This document shows, one piece after another, positions 18,687-27,937 of a stretch of DNA of 64,000 nucleotides (position 1 is its first letter; each line of letters begins with the position of its first letter). Position numbers and translations under genes: made by a program. Origin of the DNA: JBJXGE01 sp046154185 (GTDB taxonomy: Bacteria > Planctomycetota > UBA8108 > UBA1146 > JAJFFE01); NCBI GenBank assembly GCA_046154185.1, contig JBJXGE010000070.1, positions 1-64,000 on the forward strand, given 5' to 3'. The notes below the pieces were generated by a model. The model was given only the letters and a program-made list of their open reading frames with translations. It was not told where the DNA came from and ran no database searches.

Positions 18687-19358
18687 ATGGACATCGCGGA
18701 CTGCCACGGCCTACTAATGCTGATGCTGGCGACTATCGTCATCTTTGGCGTGACGCGAGTCATTCGCCGACGCCGAGTTGCGCTGCATCGCGTTGCAGCC
18801 GCCGTCCCGGTCGGATTCGCGTTCGTCGTTATCTTCGTCCTTCAGACCCACGCGTGCGGAGAGGGTGTTGGGGTACTTCAGTGTTTGTTGCCCGCAGCGG
18901 GGTCCGTCTTGCTGATACTCACTGCCGAGCATTTGCGCAACGGTCTCAGCCTGACTGCCGCACTCCTCTTCGCTGCATTCTTTCTCACGACTCAGTTCAG
19001 CGATATCGTTCACGATCACGACACAGATTCTGGCCGCACGTATACAGGCAATCCTTATTGGCGTAAGTCGATCCTTCGGGCTTTGGAGCAAGGGGACGGG
19101 GAAGAACTCAAATTTGAACTCCAAAAATCGAACGCACTCCCGCCTGACGATTTTCCCGCAGGTTGGCTGTTGGATCGGGTACCGGCTGCGGCTCCACACG
19201 TCGGAATGGAACCAGTGGTCCACGAAATCAGAATGGTCTGGCATACCTGGCTCACCGGGCTATGGCTCGACGAGCAACTCCCCGCCGCCTATTGGTTAAC
19301 GGCATGTCGACCCACGGACACGTTACCGAATATCGAAACGCGCCGTCGCGCCCGGTGA
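18687..19358 (+). CDS. Predicted membrane protein, unknown function
   Basis: The protein has 223 residues. Four hydrophobic segments are visible near residues 8-26, 34-53, 62-80 and 84-101. A soluble C-terminal half of about 115 residues follows, with a His/Asp-rich patch (DIVHDHDTDSG) just after the last helix. No family is recognised. Codon use is less GC3-biased than its neighbours and the Shine-Dalgarno sequence is weak, so the gene is plausible but not certain. It lies between the polyamine genes and the convergent two-component pair. Confidence 0.55.
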   Translation: MDIADCHGLLMLMLATIVIFGVTRVIRRRRVALHRVAAAVPVGFAFVVIFVLQTHACGEGVGVLQCLLPAAGSVLLILTAEHLRNGLSLTAALLFAAFFLTTQFSDIVHDHDTDSGRTYTGNPYWRKSILRALEQGDGEELKFELQKSNALPPDDFPAGWLLDRVPAAAPHVGMEPVVHEIRMVWHTWLTGLWLDEQLPAAYWLTACRPTDTLPNIETRRRAR

Positions 19359-19386
19359 CTTGCCTGAGCTTCGTCGAGATTATCTC

Positions 19387-19402
19387 GCGTCGTCAACGAC
19401 GC
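19387..19402. terminator. Small hairpin between convergent genes
   Basis: GCGTCG-TCAA-CGACGC forms a perfect 6-bp stem with a tetraloop. It lies in the 53-bp gap between the membrane protein and the end of the response regulator gene. No clear T-run is present; it could serve either strand. Confidence 0.35.
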
Positions 19403-19411
19403 AGGCTCGGC

Positions 19412-20764
19412 TCAATGCCGATCCGGTGGTCGGGGAGTACCCTCCGCATACCGCTTCAGCTTCGCATACAACGTCGTCGGGCTGATATCGAGTAGCTCGG
19501 CGGCGCGCGTTTTGTTGCCGCCGGTTTGTTCGAGCACTTGCAAGATGTGGCGCTGCTCGATGCTCTCGAGGCGCGTGTCACTTGAATCGGGCGCCGGCTC
19601 GGCGGCGCGGCGGATCTCGGGAGGCAGATCGGTCGGTTCGATGATCGGCCCTTCGGCGAGCACGGCCAGCCGCTCGATCACGTTTCGCAGCTCGCGGACA
19701 TTGCCGGGCCAGTCATAGCGCGCGAGGCGCGCCAAAGTTTCGGGCGCGAATTTGAGTCGTCCTCGGCTATCGCTCGCGCGCAGAAAGCTCTCGGCCAGCG
19801 GGGCGATCTCGTGCGCGCGCTCGCGCAGGCTCGGCACCTTGATCGTCAGCACATTGAGGCGAAAGTACAAATCCTCGCGAAACCGACCTTCGCGCACTTG
19901 CGCCGCGAGATCGCGGTGCGTCGCGGCGATGAAGCGCGCTTCGGCACGTTGATATTTGCTCGCGCCGACGCGGCGAAACTCGCCCGCCTCCAAGAGTCGC
20001 AGCAGCTTCGCTTGCAAACCCGCTTCGAGTTCGCCGATCTCGTCGAGGAACACCGTGCCGCCGCGCGCCACTTCGACGAGCCCCACGCGAGCGGCTTGCG
20101 CGCCGGTGAACGCGCCGCGCTCGTGACCGAAGAGTTCCGATTCGATGAGCGCCGGCTGCAGCGCCGCGCAATCGACGACGACGAACGGTCCGCCGGCGCG
20201 CGGCGACTTTTGATGCAGCAAGCGCGCCGTGACTTCCTTGCCAGCGCCCGTTTCGCCGAGAATGAGCGCCGGCAACTCGCTCGCTGCGATCTTCTCGAGC
20301 TCTCGCGTCAGCACGCTCGGCGAGGCGTCGACGGAGAGATTCAGACTCCGCGCGACCGTGCGATCGAGTACGTGCTTCAACGCACGATTCTCGAACTCGA
20401 GCGCCGCGCGCTCCGCGGCGCGCTCGACCGCGAGCAACAACTCGGCGAGGCGACACGGCTTCTCGAGAAAGTCGACCGCCCCCGCCTTCATCGCGCGCAC
20501 CGCGACATCGACCGAGCCGTGCGCCGTGAGCACGATCACTTGCGGGCGTTCATCGAACGCGAGCAGCTGCGCGAGGAGCTGTTCACCATCAGCGTCCGGC
20601 AACTTGAGATCGAGCAGCACCACGGCCGGCCGCTCGGCGCGCACGGCTTCTAGTCCCAGCGTGCCCGTCGCCGCCACGCCCACGCGATGCCCGGCCGCGC
20701 GCAGCTCGTTCGCGAGCAAGTCACGCAAGCTCGCGTCGTCCTCGATAATCTGCACGCGACTCAA
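19412..20764 (-). CDS. NtrC-family sigma-54-dependent response regulator
   Basis: The protein has 450 residues from a TTG at 20764 that overlaps the stop of the upstream kinase gene (TTGA) and has GGAGG upstream. The longest frame, to 20878, runs into the kinase gene and is unlikely. The receiver domain has IIEDD and the phospho-acceptor Asp near residue 52 in VVLLDLKLPDADG. The AAA+ domain has Walker A GETGAGKE, the intact sigma-54 contact loop GAFTGA, and Walker B GGTVFLDEIGEL. A Fis-type helix-turn-helix (GGNKTRAAELLDISPTTLYAKL) closes the protein. It should activate sigma-54 promoters when phosphorylated by the coupled kinase. Confidence 0.95.
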   Translation of the reverse strand: MSRVQIIEDDASLRDLLANELRAAGHRVGVAATGTLGLEAVRAERPAVVLLDLKLPDADGEQLLAQLLAFDERPQVIVLTAHGSVDVAVRAMKAGAVDFLEKPCRLAELLLAVERAAERAALEFENRALKHVLDRTVARSLNLSVDASPSVLTRELEKIAASELPALILGETGAGKEVTARLLHQKSPRAGGPFVVVDCAALQPALIESELFGHERGAFTGAQAARVGLVEVARGGTVFLDEIGELEAGLQAKLLRLLEAGEFRRVGASKYQRAEARFIAATHRDLAAQVREGRFREDLYFRLNVLTIKVPSLRERAHEIAPLAESFLRASDSRGRLKFAPETLARLARYDWPGNVRELRNVIERLAVLAEGPIIEPTDLPPEIRRAAEPAPDSSDTRLESIEQRHILQVLEQTGGNKTRAAELLDISPTTLYAKLKRYAEGTPRPPDRH

Positions 20765-21909
20765 GCGACCTCCGTTTTTACTATGCGCGGCAGCCGCACG
20801 ACAAAGCGCGCGCCGCAGCCCGCTCCCGCGCTCTCGGCATCGATCGCGCCGCCCGCGCCACGAACAATTCCGGCGCATAGAAAGAGACCTAACCCGGAGC
20901 CGCCGGGCAATCGACTGAAGAACGGCTCGAACAATCGCGGCGCGTCGAGCGCGGAAAAACCGACGCCGTGGTCGCGAACTTCCAAAACGACATCATCAGC
21001 GCGGTCGGCGATCTCGAGCGCGACGCACGCGGGTTCCAGTCCCCGCCCCGCCGTCCGCGTCGCAACGAGCGCATTCATCAACAAATTTAGCAACACTTGT
21101 CGCCACTCACTCGGCCGGCCTTCGCACACGATATGCGCGGGCGCAGTAACGAGAATACTCTCGACATTCGCGCCCACCCGCGCCGCGGCGATGCGCGCCG
21201 CCTCGCGCGCTTCGTGCACCACATCGAAGCGCTCGACGGCTTCGGCGCCGCGCGGACTCGTCGCCAGAAAATCACCGAGCAAGCGACTCGCGCGAAAAGA
21301 CTCGTCTTCGATGCGTCGCAACTCAGCGGCTAGATCGAGCCCCGGCTCGCCCGCCGCCAGTTTGCGGCGACAAGATTCGGCGAGTCCCGCCACAGCGGCG
21401 AGCGGCGTGCGCACTTCGTGCGCCATGCTCGCGGCCATCGTGCCGAGCGCCGCGAGATGACTCGCGCGCAACAACTCGAGTATGCGCTGTTGACGTTCGG
21501 CGTCGAGTCCGCGCAAGAGCGCGGCGAGATCGGTCGACAAACCTTCGAGCGCCTCCGCGGCGTCGCGCGGCGAGCGTGCGCGCGATGCGCGACGCAGCGG
21601 TCGTGCCACGCCGAACGCGATCAACAAGGCGCCAAGCGCAACCACCAGCGGCCCGCCGAGCCAAACAAATTGCAACAGGTCGGAGCCGACCGCGCTCATG
21701 CGCTTGCGTGAACGCGTCAAGACTTGGCGCGCTTCGTCGAGCGCGGGCGCGGATTCCGGACCGCCGCGGGCGATCGTGTCGATCAGTTCGTGCGCACGCT
21801 CCTGGCGCGCCTCGAGATCGTCGAGCTGCGCACGGATCGCGACGCCGGCGGCCGCGGAACCGGCTAAGACGAGCAATACCGCCGCGCCCGCGAGCCACCG
21901 AGTGTTCAT
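20761..21909 (-). CDS. Membrane sensor histidine kinase
   Basis: The protein has 382 residues. A membrane helix at residues 5-25, a periplasmic segment of about 55 residues with helical character, and a second helix near 82-101 form the sensor. The HisKA helix has SMAHEVRTPL with the phospho-acceptor His at 164. The catalytic ATPase domain shows the N box LLNLLMNALVA, the G1 box VRDHGVGF and the G2 box GGSGLGLFLC. Its stop overlaps the response regulator start, so the pair is co-translated. The signal is unknown; the xylose operon is transcribed divergently next to it. Confidence 0.93.
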   Translation of the reverse strand: MNTRWLAGAAVLLVLAGSAAAGVAIRAQLDDLEARQERAHELIDTIARGGPESAPALDEARQVLTRSRKRMSAVGSDLLQFVWLGGPLVVALGALLIAFGVARPLRRASRARSPRDAAEALEGLSTDLAALLRGLDAERQQRILELLRASHLAALGTMAASMAHEVRTPLAAVAGLAESCRRKLAAGEPGLDLAAELRRIEDESFRASRLLGDFLATSPRGAEAVERFDVVHEAREAARIAAARVGANVESILVTAPAHIVCEGRPSEWRQVLLNLLMNALVATRTAGRGLEPACVALEIADRADDVVLEVRDHGVGFSALDAPRLFEPFFSRLPGGSGLGLFLCAGIVRGAGGAIDAESAGAGCGARFVVRLPRIVKTEVA

Positions 21910-22056
21910 GCCGGCATGCTATAGGCAGCGGAAAGCGAGCGCAAAGAAGGAATAGGCGCCCACGTCCTCGACGTCGACGCGAAGTGCTCTGGCATTAGCG
22001 CGGTGCTCTCGCTATGAAAATCAACTGAATCCAATGTTCTAGGCGGGAGGCGACCG

Positions 22057-23232
22057 ATGCAGCGCAAACTTCGCATGGGAATGGTCGGCGGCGGCAAAGG
22101 CGCTTTCATCGGCGCTGTGCACCGCATGGCGGCGCAACTCGATGGGCTCATCGAATTGTGCTGCGGCGTGTTCAGTTCTAATGCCGCGCGGTCTCTGGAA
22201 TCCGGTCGCGAGTTGATGCTGCCCGACGATCGCGTCTACGGCAGTCACCTCGAGATGATCCAGAGCGAGCGCATGCTGCCGGATCACCAGCGCATGGATT
22301 TCGTCGCGATCGTCACACCGAACGACCAACACTATCCCGTCGCGCGGCTCGCGCTTCAGCACGGCTTTCACGTCGTGTGTGATAAACCGATGACGCTGAA
22401 TCTTGACGAGGCGGTCGCGCTCGAGCGCATCGTCGCGGCGACCGGGCTCGAGTTTGCGCTCACGCACAACTACACCGGTTATCCGCTCGTGAAAGAAGCG
22501 CGCCATTTAGTCGAGATCGAAGCGCTCGGCCGGATTCGCAAGGTCGTCGTCGAGTATCCGCAGGGTTGGCTCGCGACGCGACTCGAGGCCGAAGGCCAGA
22601 AGCAAGCGTCGTGGCGCACCGATCCGAAACGCGCGGGCGCGAGTTGCTGCATGGGCGATATCGGCACGCATGCCGCAAATCTCGCGGAGTACATCACGGG
22701 ACTCGATATCGCGGAAGTCTGCGCCGATCTCACCACTTTCGTGGCCGGCCGTCCGCTCGAGGATGACGGCAACGTGTTGTTGCGGTTCGATGGCGGCGCA
22801 CGCGGAGTTCTCACGGCGAGCCAGGTCTCGATCGATGACGAGAACGGACTCGCGATTCGTATCTACGGTGAACGCGGCGGTCTCGAGTGGCGTCAAGAAG
22901 AACCGAACACACTCATCCACAAGCAACTCGGCGCGCCGCGCCAGATTTTGCGCGCCGGCGTCAATCACACGCGGCTATCGAAGGCGGCGCTCCACAATAC
23001 GCGGTTGCCCGGGGGTCATCCCGAGGGCTACATCGAAGCCTTCGCCAATGTGTATCGCAACTTCGCGCTCACGCTGGCGGCGCGCGCCGTGGGTCGAACC
23101 GCGACCGCCGAGGAGCGCGATTTTCCAGGGGCGCGCGAGGGCGTGCGCGGCATGGCGTTCATCGCCGCGGTCGTCGAAAGTGCGCACAGCGCGCAAAAGT
23201 GGGTACGCATTCCGGAACTCCAGATGAGGTGA
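22057..23232 (+). CDS. Gfo/Idh/MocA family oxidoreductase (xylose operon)
   Basis: The protein has 391 residues, and GGGAGG lies upstream of the ATG. The N-terminal Rossmann fold has GMVGGGKGAFIG. VTPNDQHY and the variant DKP motif (VVCDKPMTLN, where the family usually has EKP) follow. The C-terminal alpha/beta domain includes MGDIGTHAANLAEYITGLD. No signal peptide is seen, so it is cytosolic. It starts a four-gene operon (3-bp and 8-bp gaps, then a 20-bp overlap) with a TIM-barrel isomerase, xylA and xylB. It may oxidise or epimerise a sugar feeding the xylose route; the exact substrate is unknown. Confidence 0.9.
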   Translation: MQRKLRMGMVGGGKGAFIGAVHRMAAQLDGLIELCCGVFSSNAARSLESGRELMLPDDRVYGSHLEMIQSERMLPDHQRMDFVAIVTPNDQHYPVARLALQHGFHVVCDKPMTLNLDEAVALERIVAATGLEFALTHNYTGYPLVKEARHLVEIEALGRIRKVVVEYPQGWLATRLEAEGQKQASWRTDPKRAGASCCMGDIGTHAANLAEYITGLDIAEVCADLTTFVAGRPLEDDGNVLLRFDGGARGVLTASQVSIDDENGLAIRIYGERGGLEWRQEEPNTLIHKQLGAPRQILRAGVNHTRLSKAALHNTRLPGGHPEGYIEAFANVYRNFALTLAARAVGRTATAEERDFPGAREGVRGMAFIAAVVESAHSAQKWVRIPELQMR

Positions 23233-23235
23233 TTC

Positions 23236-24237
23236 ATGCCGAGACCCGTCACGCTTTTCACCGGCCAGTGGGCGGACTTGAGTTTCGAGACGATGTGCCA
23301 AAAGGCGAAAGCGCTCGGTTTCGACGGCATCGAAATCGCGTGCTGGGGAGATCACTTTGATGTGCGGCAGGCCGACGCCGAACCCGGTTACTGCCAAGAA
23401 CGCTGGCGTCTCCTCAAGAGCCATTCGCTCGCGTGCGCCGCGATCTCGACGCATCTCGTGGGACAAGCCGTGTGCGATCGCATCGACGCGCGCCATCAAT
23501 CGATCTTGCCGGCGCACGTGTGGGGCGACGGCGAGCCGGCGGGCGTCCGTCGGCGCGCGGCCGAGGAGATGGTGCGCACCGCGCGCGCCGCGCAGCGCTT
23601 CGGCGTCAAAATCGTGAACGGATTCACCGGGAGTCCGATTTGGCACTTGCTCTACGCGTTCCCGCCGACGCCGCCATCGATGATCGCCGACGGGTTTCGC
23701 GAGTTCGCGCGCGCGTGGCGGCCGATCCTCGATGAGTTTCAGAAAGTCGGCGTGCGCTTCGCGCTCGAAGTGCACCCGACGGAGATCGCGTTCGATCTCG
23801 TGACGGCGGAGCGGGCGCTCGAAGCAGTCGATCACCACCCCGCCTTTGGCTTCAACTTCGACCCGAGCCATTTCGGCTACCAGAGCGTCGACTACCTCGC
23901 GTTCCTGCGGCGCTTCGCCGAGCGCATCTTCCACGTGCACATCAAAGATGTTCAGTGGGCGAAAACACCGGGCGAGTCCGGCGTGTTTGGCGGGCACCTC
24001 CCGTTCGGCGACGCGCGACGCGCTTGGGACTTTCGTTCGCCCGGCCGCGGCGCGATCGACTTCGAAGCGATCATCCGCACGCTCAATCACATCGGCTATC
24101 AAGGCCCCCTTTCGGTGGAATGGGAAGACAGCGCCATGGACCGCGAGTTCGGCGCGCGCGAAGCGTGCGCCTTCGTGAGACGCCTCGACTTCAAACCGTG
24201 CGCGTCGGGCGCGTTCGATGCGGCGTTCGAGCGTTGA
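23236..24237 (+). CDS. Sugar phosphate isomerase/epimerase (xylose isomerase-like TIM barrel)
   Basis: The protein has 333 residues, starting 3 bp after the Gfo/Idh stop. It matches the AP-endonuclease-2/xylose isomerase-like TIM barrel. Metal-ligand positions are seen in ALEVHPTE, NFDPSHFGYQ, FHVHIKD and LSVEWED. Planctomycete sugar operons commonly pair this fold with a Gfo/Idh protein. The two probably act on the same sugar or inositol intermediate before or beside XylA. No signal peptide is present. Confidence 0.9.
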   Translation: MPRPVTLFTGQWADLSFETMCQKAKALGFDGIEIACWGDHFDVRQADAEPGYCQERWRLLKSHSLACAAISTHLVGQAVCDRIDARHQSILPAHVWGDGEPAGVRRRAAEEMVRTARAAQRFGVKIVNGFTGSPIWHLLYAFPPTPPSMIADGFREFARAWRPILDEFQKVGVRFALEVHPTEIAFDLVTAERALEAVDHHPAFGFNFDPSHFGYQSVDYLAFLRRFAERIFHVHIKDVQWAKTPGESGVFGGHLPFGDARRAWDFRSPGRGAIDFEAIIRTLNHIGYQGPLSVEWEDSAMDREFGAREACAFVRRLDFKPCASGAFDAAFER

Positions 24238-24245
24238 GCCAGCGC

Positions 24246-25580
24246 ATGACGAAACACTACTTCCCCGAGATCCCTGACCGCGTTCCGTTCGAAGGTCCCG
24301 CTTCGAAAAATCCGCTCGCCTACCGTTACTTCGATGTGGAACGCAAAGTCGGCGGCAAGAGCATGGCGGCGCACCTGCCGTTCGCGATCGCGTATTGGCA
24401 CTCGATGCGCGGCACCGGCGCCGATCCGTTCGGCGGCAAGACGCTCGAGCGACCGTGGGGTCAAGAGCGCGATCCGCTCACCGCCGCGGAGTCGACGCTC
24501 GACGCGCTCTTCGAACTCGTGACGAAACTCGGCATTCGCCACTACTGTTTTCACGATCGCGATCTCGCGCCGGAAGGCGCCAACATCGCCGAATCCAATC
24601 GCGCGCTCGAGCACATGGTGGCGCGCGCCGCGGAGCGGCAGCGCGCGACCGGCGTCCGCTTACTGTGGGGCACCGCGAATCTCTTCAGCCATCCGCGCTA
24701 CACGCATGGCGCGGCGACGAATCCCGATCCGATGGTGTTCGCGCACGCGGCGGCGCAAGTGCGCCGCGCCATCGACGCGACGCTTGCGCTCGACGGCGCT
24801 GGCTATGTGTTTTGGGGCGGACGCGAGGGTTACTCGAGTTGGCTCAACACCGACATGAAACGCGAACGCGAGCAGCTCGCGCGCTTTCTTGCGCTCGCGG
24901 TCGACTATGGGCGGCGCGCTGGTTTCAAAGGCAAATTCTTCATCGAGCCGAAACCGATGGAGCCAGCGGCGCACCAGTACGACTTCGACGCCGCGACGAC
25001 GCTCGGTTTCTTGCGCGAGTTCAACTTGCTCGATCACTTCGAACTCAACATCGAGGCGAACCACGCGACGCTCGCGCAACACAGCTTTCAACACGAATTG
25101 CTCGTCGCGTCGCACGCCGGCAAGCTCGGCAGCATCGACATCAATCGCGGCGACTTGTTGCTCGGTTGGGACACGGACCAGTTTCCAAACGACCTCTACG
25201 GCGCCACTGCGGCGATGCTCGTCATTTTGCAGCAAGGCGGCCTGCCGCATGGCGGACTCAATTTCGATGCAAAGGTGCGACGCGGCTCCTTCGACACTAT
25301 CGATCTCTTCCACGCGCACATAGGCGGCATCGACACGTTTGCTCGCGCGCTCTTGATTGCGCAGCGCATCATCGACGATCGCGCGCTCAGTGCCAATCTC
25401 GCGGCGCGCTACGCCGGCTATCAAACCGGTGTTGGCGCGCAGATCGTCGCCGGCACGACGACACTGGAAGCGCTCGAGGCCCTGGCGATGCAATTCGGGG
25501 AGCCCACGCGCCAGAGCGGTCGCGAGGAAGCGCTCGAGAACATTCTTCAGCGATACTTGTATGACCCGAGCATCGTCTAA
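24246..25580 (+). CDS. xylA: Xylose isomerase
   Basis: The protein has 444 residues. The start at 24246 was chosen because the family begins near here; the longer frame runs back into the upstream gene. The enzyme converts D-xylose to D-xylulose using two divalent metals. Signature blocks are intact: VFWGGREGYSSWLNTD, FFIEPKPMEPAAHQYDFD, LNIEANHATLAQHSFQHEL, DINRGDLLLGWDTDQFP and HAHIGGIDTFARAL. The length matches class II enzymes. It overlaps xylB by 20 bp. Confidence 0.97.
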   Translation: MTKHYFPEIPDRVPFEGPASKNPLAYRYFDVERKVGGKSMAAHLPFAIAYWHSMRGTGADPFGGKTLERPWGQERDPLTAAESTLDALFELVTKLGIRHYCFHDRDLAPEGANIAESNRALEHMVARAAERQRATGVRLLWGTANLFSHPRYTHGAATNPDPMVFAHAAAQVRRAIDATLALDGAGYVFWGGREGYSSWLNTDMKREREQLARFLALAVDYGRRAGFKGKFFIEPKPMEPAAHQYDFDAATTLGFLREFNLLDHFELNIEANHATLAQHSFQHELLVASHAGKLGSIDINRGDLLLGWDTDQFPNDLYGATAAMLVILQQGGLPHGGLNFDAKVRRGSFDTIDLFHAHIGGIDTFARALLIAQRIIDDRALSANLAARYAGYQTGVGAQIVAGTTTLEALEALAMQFGEPTRQSGREEALENILQRYLYDPSIV

Positions 25581-27153
25581 CGCCGCGCGCCGACTCTTCC
25601 TCGGCGTCGACATCGGCACGTCGAGCGCGAAGGCACTGTTGCTCGACGCGCGCGGCCACGTCGCGGCGCAAGCCGACGCGGGTTACCCACTCCAAACACC
25701 GTGCCCGGGCTGGACCGAGCAAGAACCAGAAGATTGGTGGCGCGGCACGCTCCGCGCCGTGCGCGCCGTGTTGCGCGCCGCGCGCGCGCGCGGCGGCGAT
25801 GTCGCCGGCATCGGACTCGCGGGACAAATGCACGGCAGCGTATTTCTCGATGCGAGCCACCGCGTGCTGCGACCCGCGCTCTTGTGGAATGATCAGCGCA
25901 CGAGCGCCGAGTGCGACGAAATCGTCGAGCGCGCGGGCGGCGCGCGGGCGTTGACACGCTTCGTCAACAACGCGGCGCTCACGGGCTTCACCGCGCCGAA
26001 GATTCTCTGGCTGCGACGTCACGAGCCGCGCCGTTTTGCAAAGCTCGCGCGCGTACTCTTGCCGAAAGACTACGTGCGCTGGCGTCTCACGAACGAATTC
26101 GCCAGCGACGTGAGCGACGCCTCCGGCACGCTGCTCCTCGACATCGCGCGGCGCACGTGGTGTCGTCCCCTGATCGATCGACTCGGCCTCGACAAGGCGC
26201 TCTTTCCACCGCTCCTAGAATCGTGCGAGATCGCCGGCGTCTTGACGACGCCGGCCGCGCGCGCGCTCGGACTCACGGCGGGCACACCCGTCGTCGCCGG
26301 CGCCGGCGATCAACCGGCCGCCGCCGTCGGCATGGGAATCGTGGCGCCCGGGCTTTCGTCGGCGACGATCGGCACGAGCGGCGTCGTGTTCGCGGCCACA
26401 CGCGCGATGGCGCCGAATGCGGATGGCGTCTTGCAGAGTTTCTGTCACGCGGTGCCGCAAGCGTGGTGCGTATTCGGCTGCATGCTCGCGGCCGGCGGCG
26501 CACTCGAGTGGGCGCGTCGTGTGCTCTACCACGACGACGCCGACTCGCGAGTCTTCGACCGCATGATCGCCGACGCCGCCCGCTCGCCCGCGGCCTCGGA
26601 CGCGCCGCTCTTTCTCCCCTATCTCGATGGCGAGCGTTGTCCGCATCCCGATCCCGCCGCGCGTGCCGCGTGGGTTGGACTTGCCCGTCATCACGATCGC
26701 CCCGCGCTCGCCCGCGCGGTACTCGAAGGCATCACTTTCGGGATGGCGGATCAAGTGCGTTTGTTGCGCGAACTAGGACTGCGCGTGGGCGAGGTGCGGT
26801 GCGCGGGCGGCGGCGCCCGCAGCGAATTCTGGCTGCGACTCCAAGCAAACGCGTACAACGCGGTCGCGACGACCGTGAACACCGAGCATGCGTCGGCCCT
26901 CGGCGCCGCGATTCTCGCCGGTGTCGGTGCGCGCGAATGGCGGTCGGTCGGCGAAGCGTGCCGGCTCGTCGTGCGCATCACAAAACGGATACGGCCGACG
27001 ACGACCCAAGTCGCGTGTTCGCGTGCGCGACACGACAAATATCGCGCGCTCTACGTGAGCGTCGCACGAGTCTTTGCCATCACACGCGCTCGGCAACGCC
27101 GCGCAAGAACCAACCGATCGCATAAGAAAGCGCGGCCGCCGCGCCGCCGATGA
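25561..27153 (+). CDS. xylB: Xylulokinase
   Basis: The protein has 530 residues from the ATG at 25561, inside the end of xylA. It phosphorylates D-xylulose to xylulose 5-phosphate for the pentose phosphate pathway. FGGY-kinase motifs are present: GVDIGTSSAKALLLD, GLAGQMHGSVFLD, ALLWNDQRTSAECDEI, AGAGDQPAAAVGMGIV and CAGGGARSEFWLRLQ. The family normally ends soon after YRALY. Here a basic tail of about 25 residues (RARQRRARTNRSHKK) runs 74 bp into the opposite-strand transporter gene. This suggests loss of the original stop or a tail-to-tail fusion of transcripts. Confidence 0.95.
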   Translation: MTRASSNAARRLFLGVDIGTSSAKALLLDARGHVAAQADAGYPLQTPCPGWTEQEPEDWWRGTLRAVRAVLRAARARGGDVAGIGLAGQMHGSVFLDASHRVLRPALLWNDQRTSAECDEIVERAGGARALTRFVNNAALTGFTAPKILWLRRHEPRRFAKLARVLLPKDYVRWRLTNEFASDVSDASGTLLLDIARRTWCRPLIDRLGLDKALFPPLLESCEIAGVLTTPAARALGLTAGTPVVAGAGDQPAAAVGMGIVAPGLSSATIGTSGVVFAATRAMAPNADGVLQSFCHAVPQAWCVFGCMLAAGGALEWARRVLYHDDADSRVFDRMIADAARSPAASDAPLFLPYLDGERCPHPDPAARAAWVGLARHHDRPALARAVLEGITFGMADQVRLLRELGLRVGEVRCAGGGARSEFWLRLQANAYNAVATTVNTEHASALGAAILAGVGAREWRSVGEACRLVVRITKRIRPTTTQVACSRARHDKYRALYVSVARVFAITRARQRRARTNRSHKKARPPRRR

Positions 27154-27817
27154 GGAGCGTCTCGAGTCCGCTCGTCCACCAGCGCCGCACAGACCAACGG
27201 CTCTTGATCGAACCGATGGCGAAGAACACGGCGCACGTGATGACGATCGAATAGCGAAACGGCTCGTCGACGCTGATGAGATAGGGAAAGAGCGGGCAGA
27301 GTCCGCACAAGAGAAACGCGCTGAAGGTGGCGGCCGCCGCCCACCACGGCGAGCGCACCGTCGCAGGGAGGCCGTATTCCTCGGTCAGCATGATTCGGAT
27401 CCAACGTTCGCGGTTACTCGTCAGAACCGTCACCACACGCTCCAATAACTCGCCTTCGAATCCCTTTTCGCGATAGAGATGGCGAATCTCTTCGCGCTCG
27501 CCTTCCGGCTCAACGGCGATGTGGCGCTCTTCGATCGCACGTAAGCGGCGGCGCTCATCGAGTTCGGCCGCGGTTCCGCTCAAGTTGCTCGCCGCCATCG
27601 AGAATCCGTCGGCGAGCACATTCGCGGCGCCGAGCACCAGTACGACACCGGAGCTGAGATTTGCGCCTTCGACGCCCGCGGCGATCGCGAAGGTCGTGAC
27701 CGTGCCATCGATCCCGCCATAGATCCAGTCGCGCAAATAGTTGTTGCGCGGCCCGACTGCTAGTCGCCGGTGAATTTCGCGCGCACTGTGATCATGCTCG
27801 AGCGGTGCGTTTTGCAC
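27080..27817 (-). CDS. VIT1/CCC1-family membrane transporter
   Basis: The protein has 245 residues. A GTG at 27817 with GGAGG 8 nt upstream is the likely start; a TTG at 27835 is the longest option. VIT1/CCC1 proteins move Fe2+ or Mn2+. The conserved first block NYLRDWIYGGIDGTVTTFAI, then GAANVLADGFSMAASNLSG, and the later LPATVRSPWWAAAATFSAF are seen. Five membrane helices are likely, with a charged cytosolic metal-binding segment rich in Glu (about 90-140). Its 3' end overlaps the end of xylB on the other strand by 74 bp. Confidence 0.9.
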   Translation of the reverse strand: MQNAPLEHDHSAREIHRRLAVGPRNNYLRDWIYGGIDGTVTTFAIAAGVEGANLSSGVVLVLGAANVLADGFSMAASNLSGTAAELDERRRLRAIEERHIAVEPEGEREEIRHLYREKGFEGELLERVVTVLTSNRERWIRIMLTEEYGLPATVRSPWWAAAATFSAFLLCGLCPLFPYLISVDEPFRYSIVITCAVFFAIGSIKSRWSVRRWWTSGLETLLIGGAAAALSYAIGWFLRGVAERV

Positions 27818-27937
27818 GATCGCCGCCTCCTGCAACCCTGGAAACCTCGACTTGCCGCTATGCCGACCGGAAGGCGCGCGCCGGGCTTAGCACGCAGACG
27901 GCTGCGCCGGGCCCGACCTCCGCGCGCGACACAACGT

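Noticed and set aside
20765..20878. N-terminal extension of the response regulator
   Set aside because: It overlaps the kinase gene and lacks family similarity; the TTG at 20764 with GGAGG is the better start.
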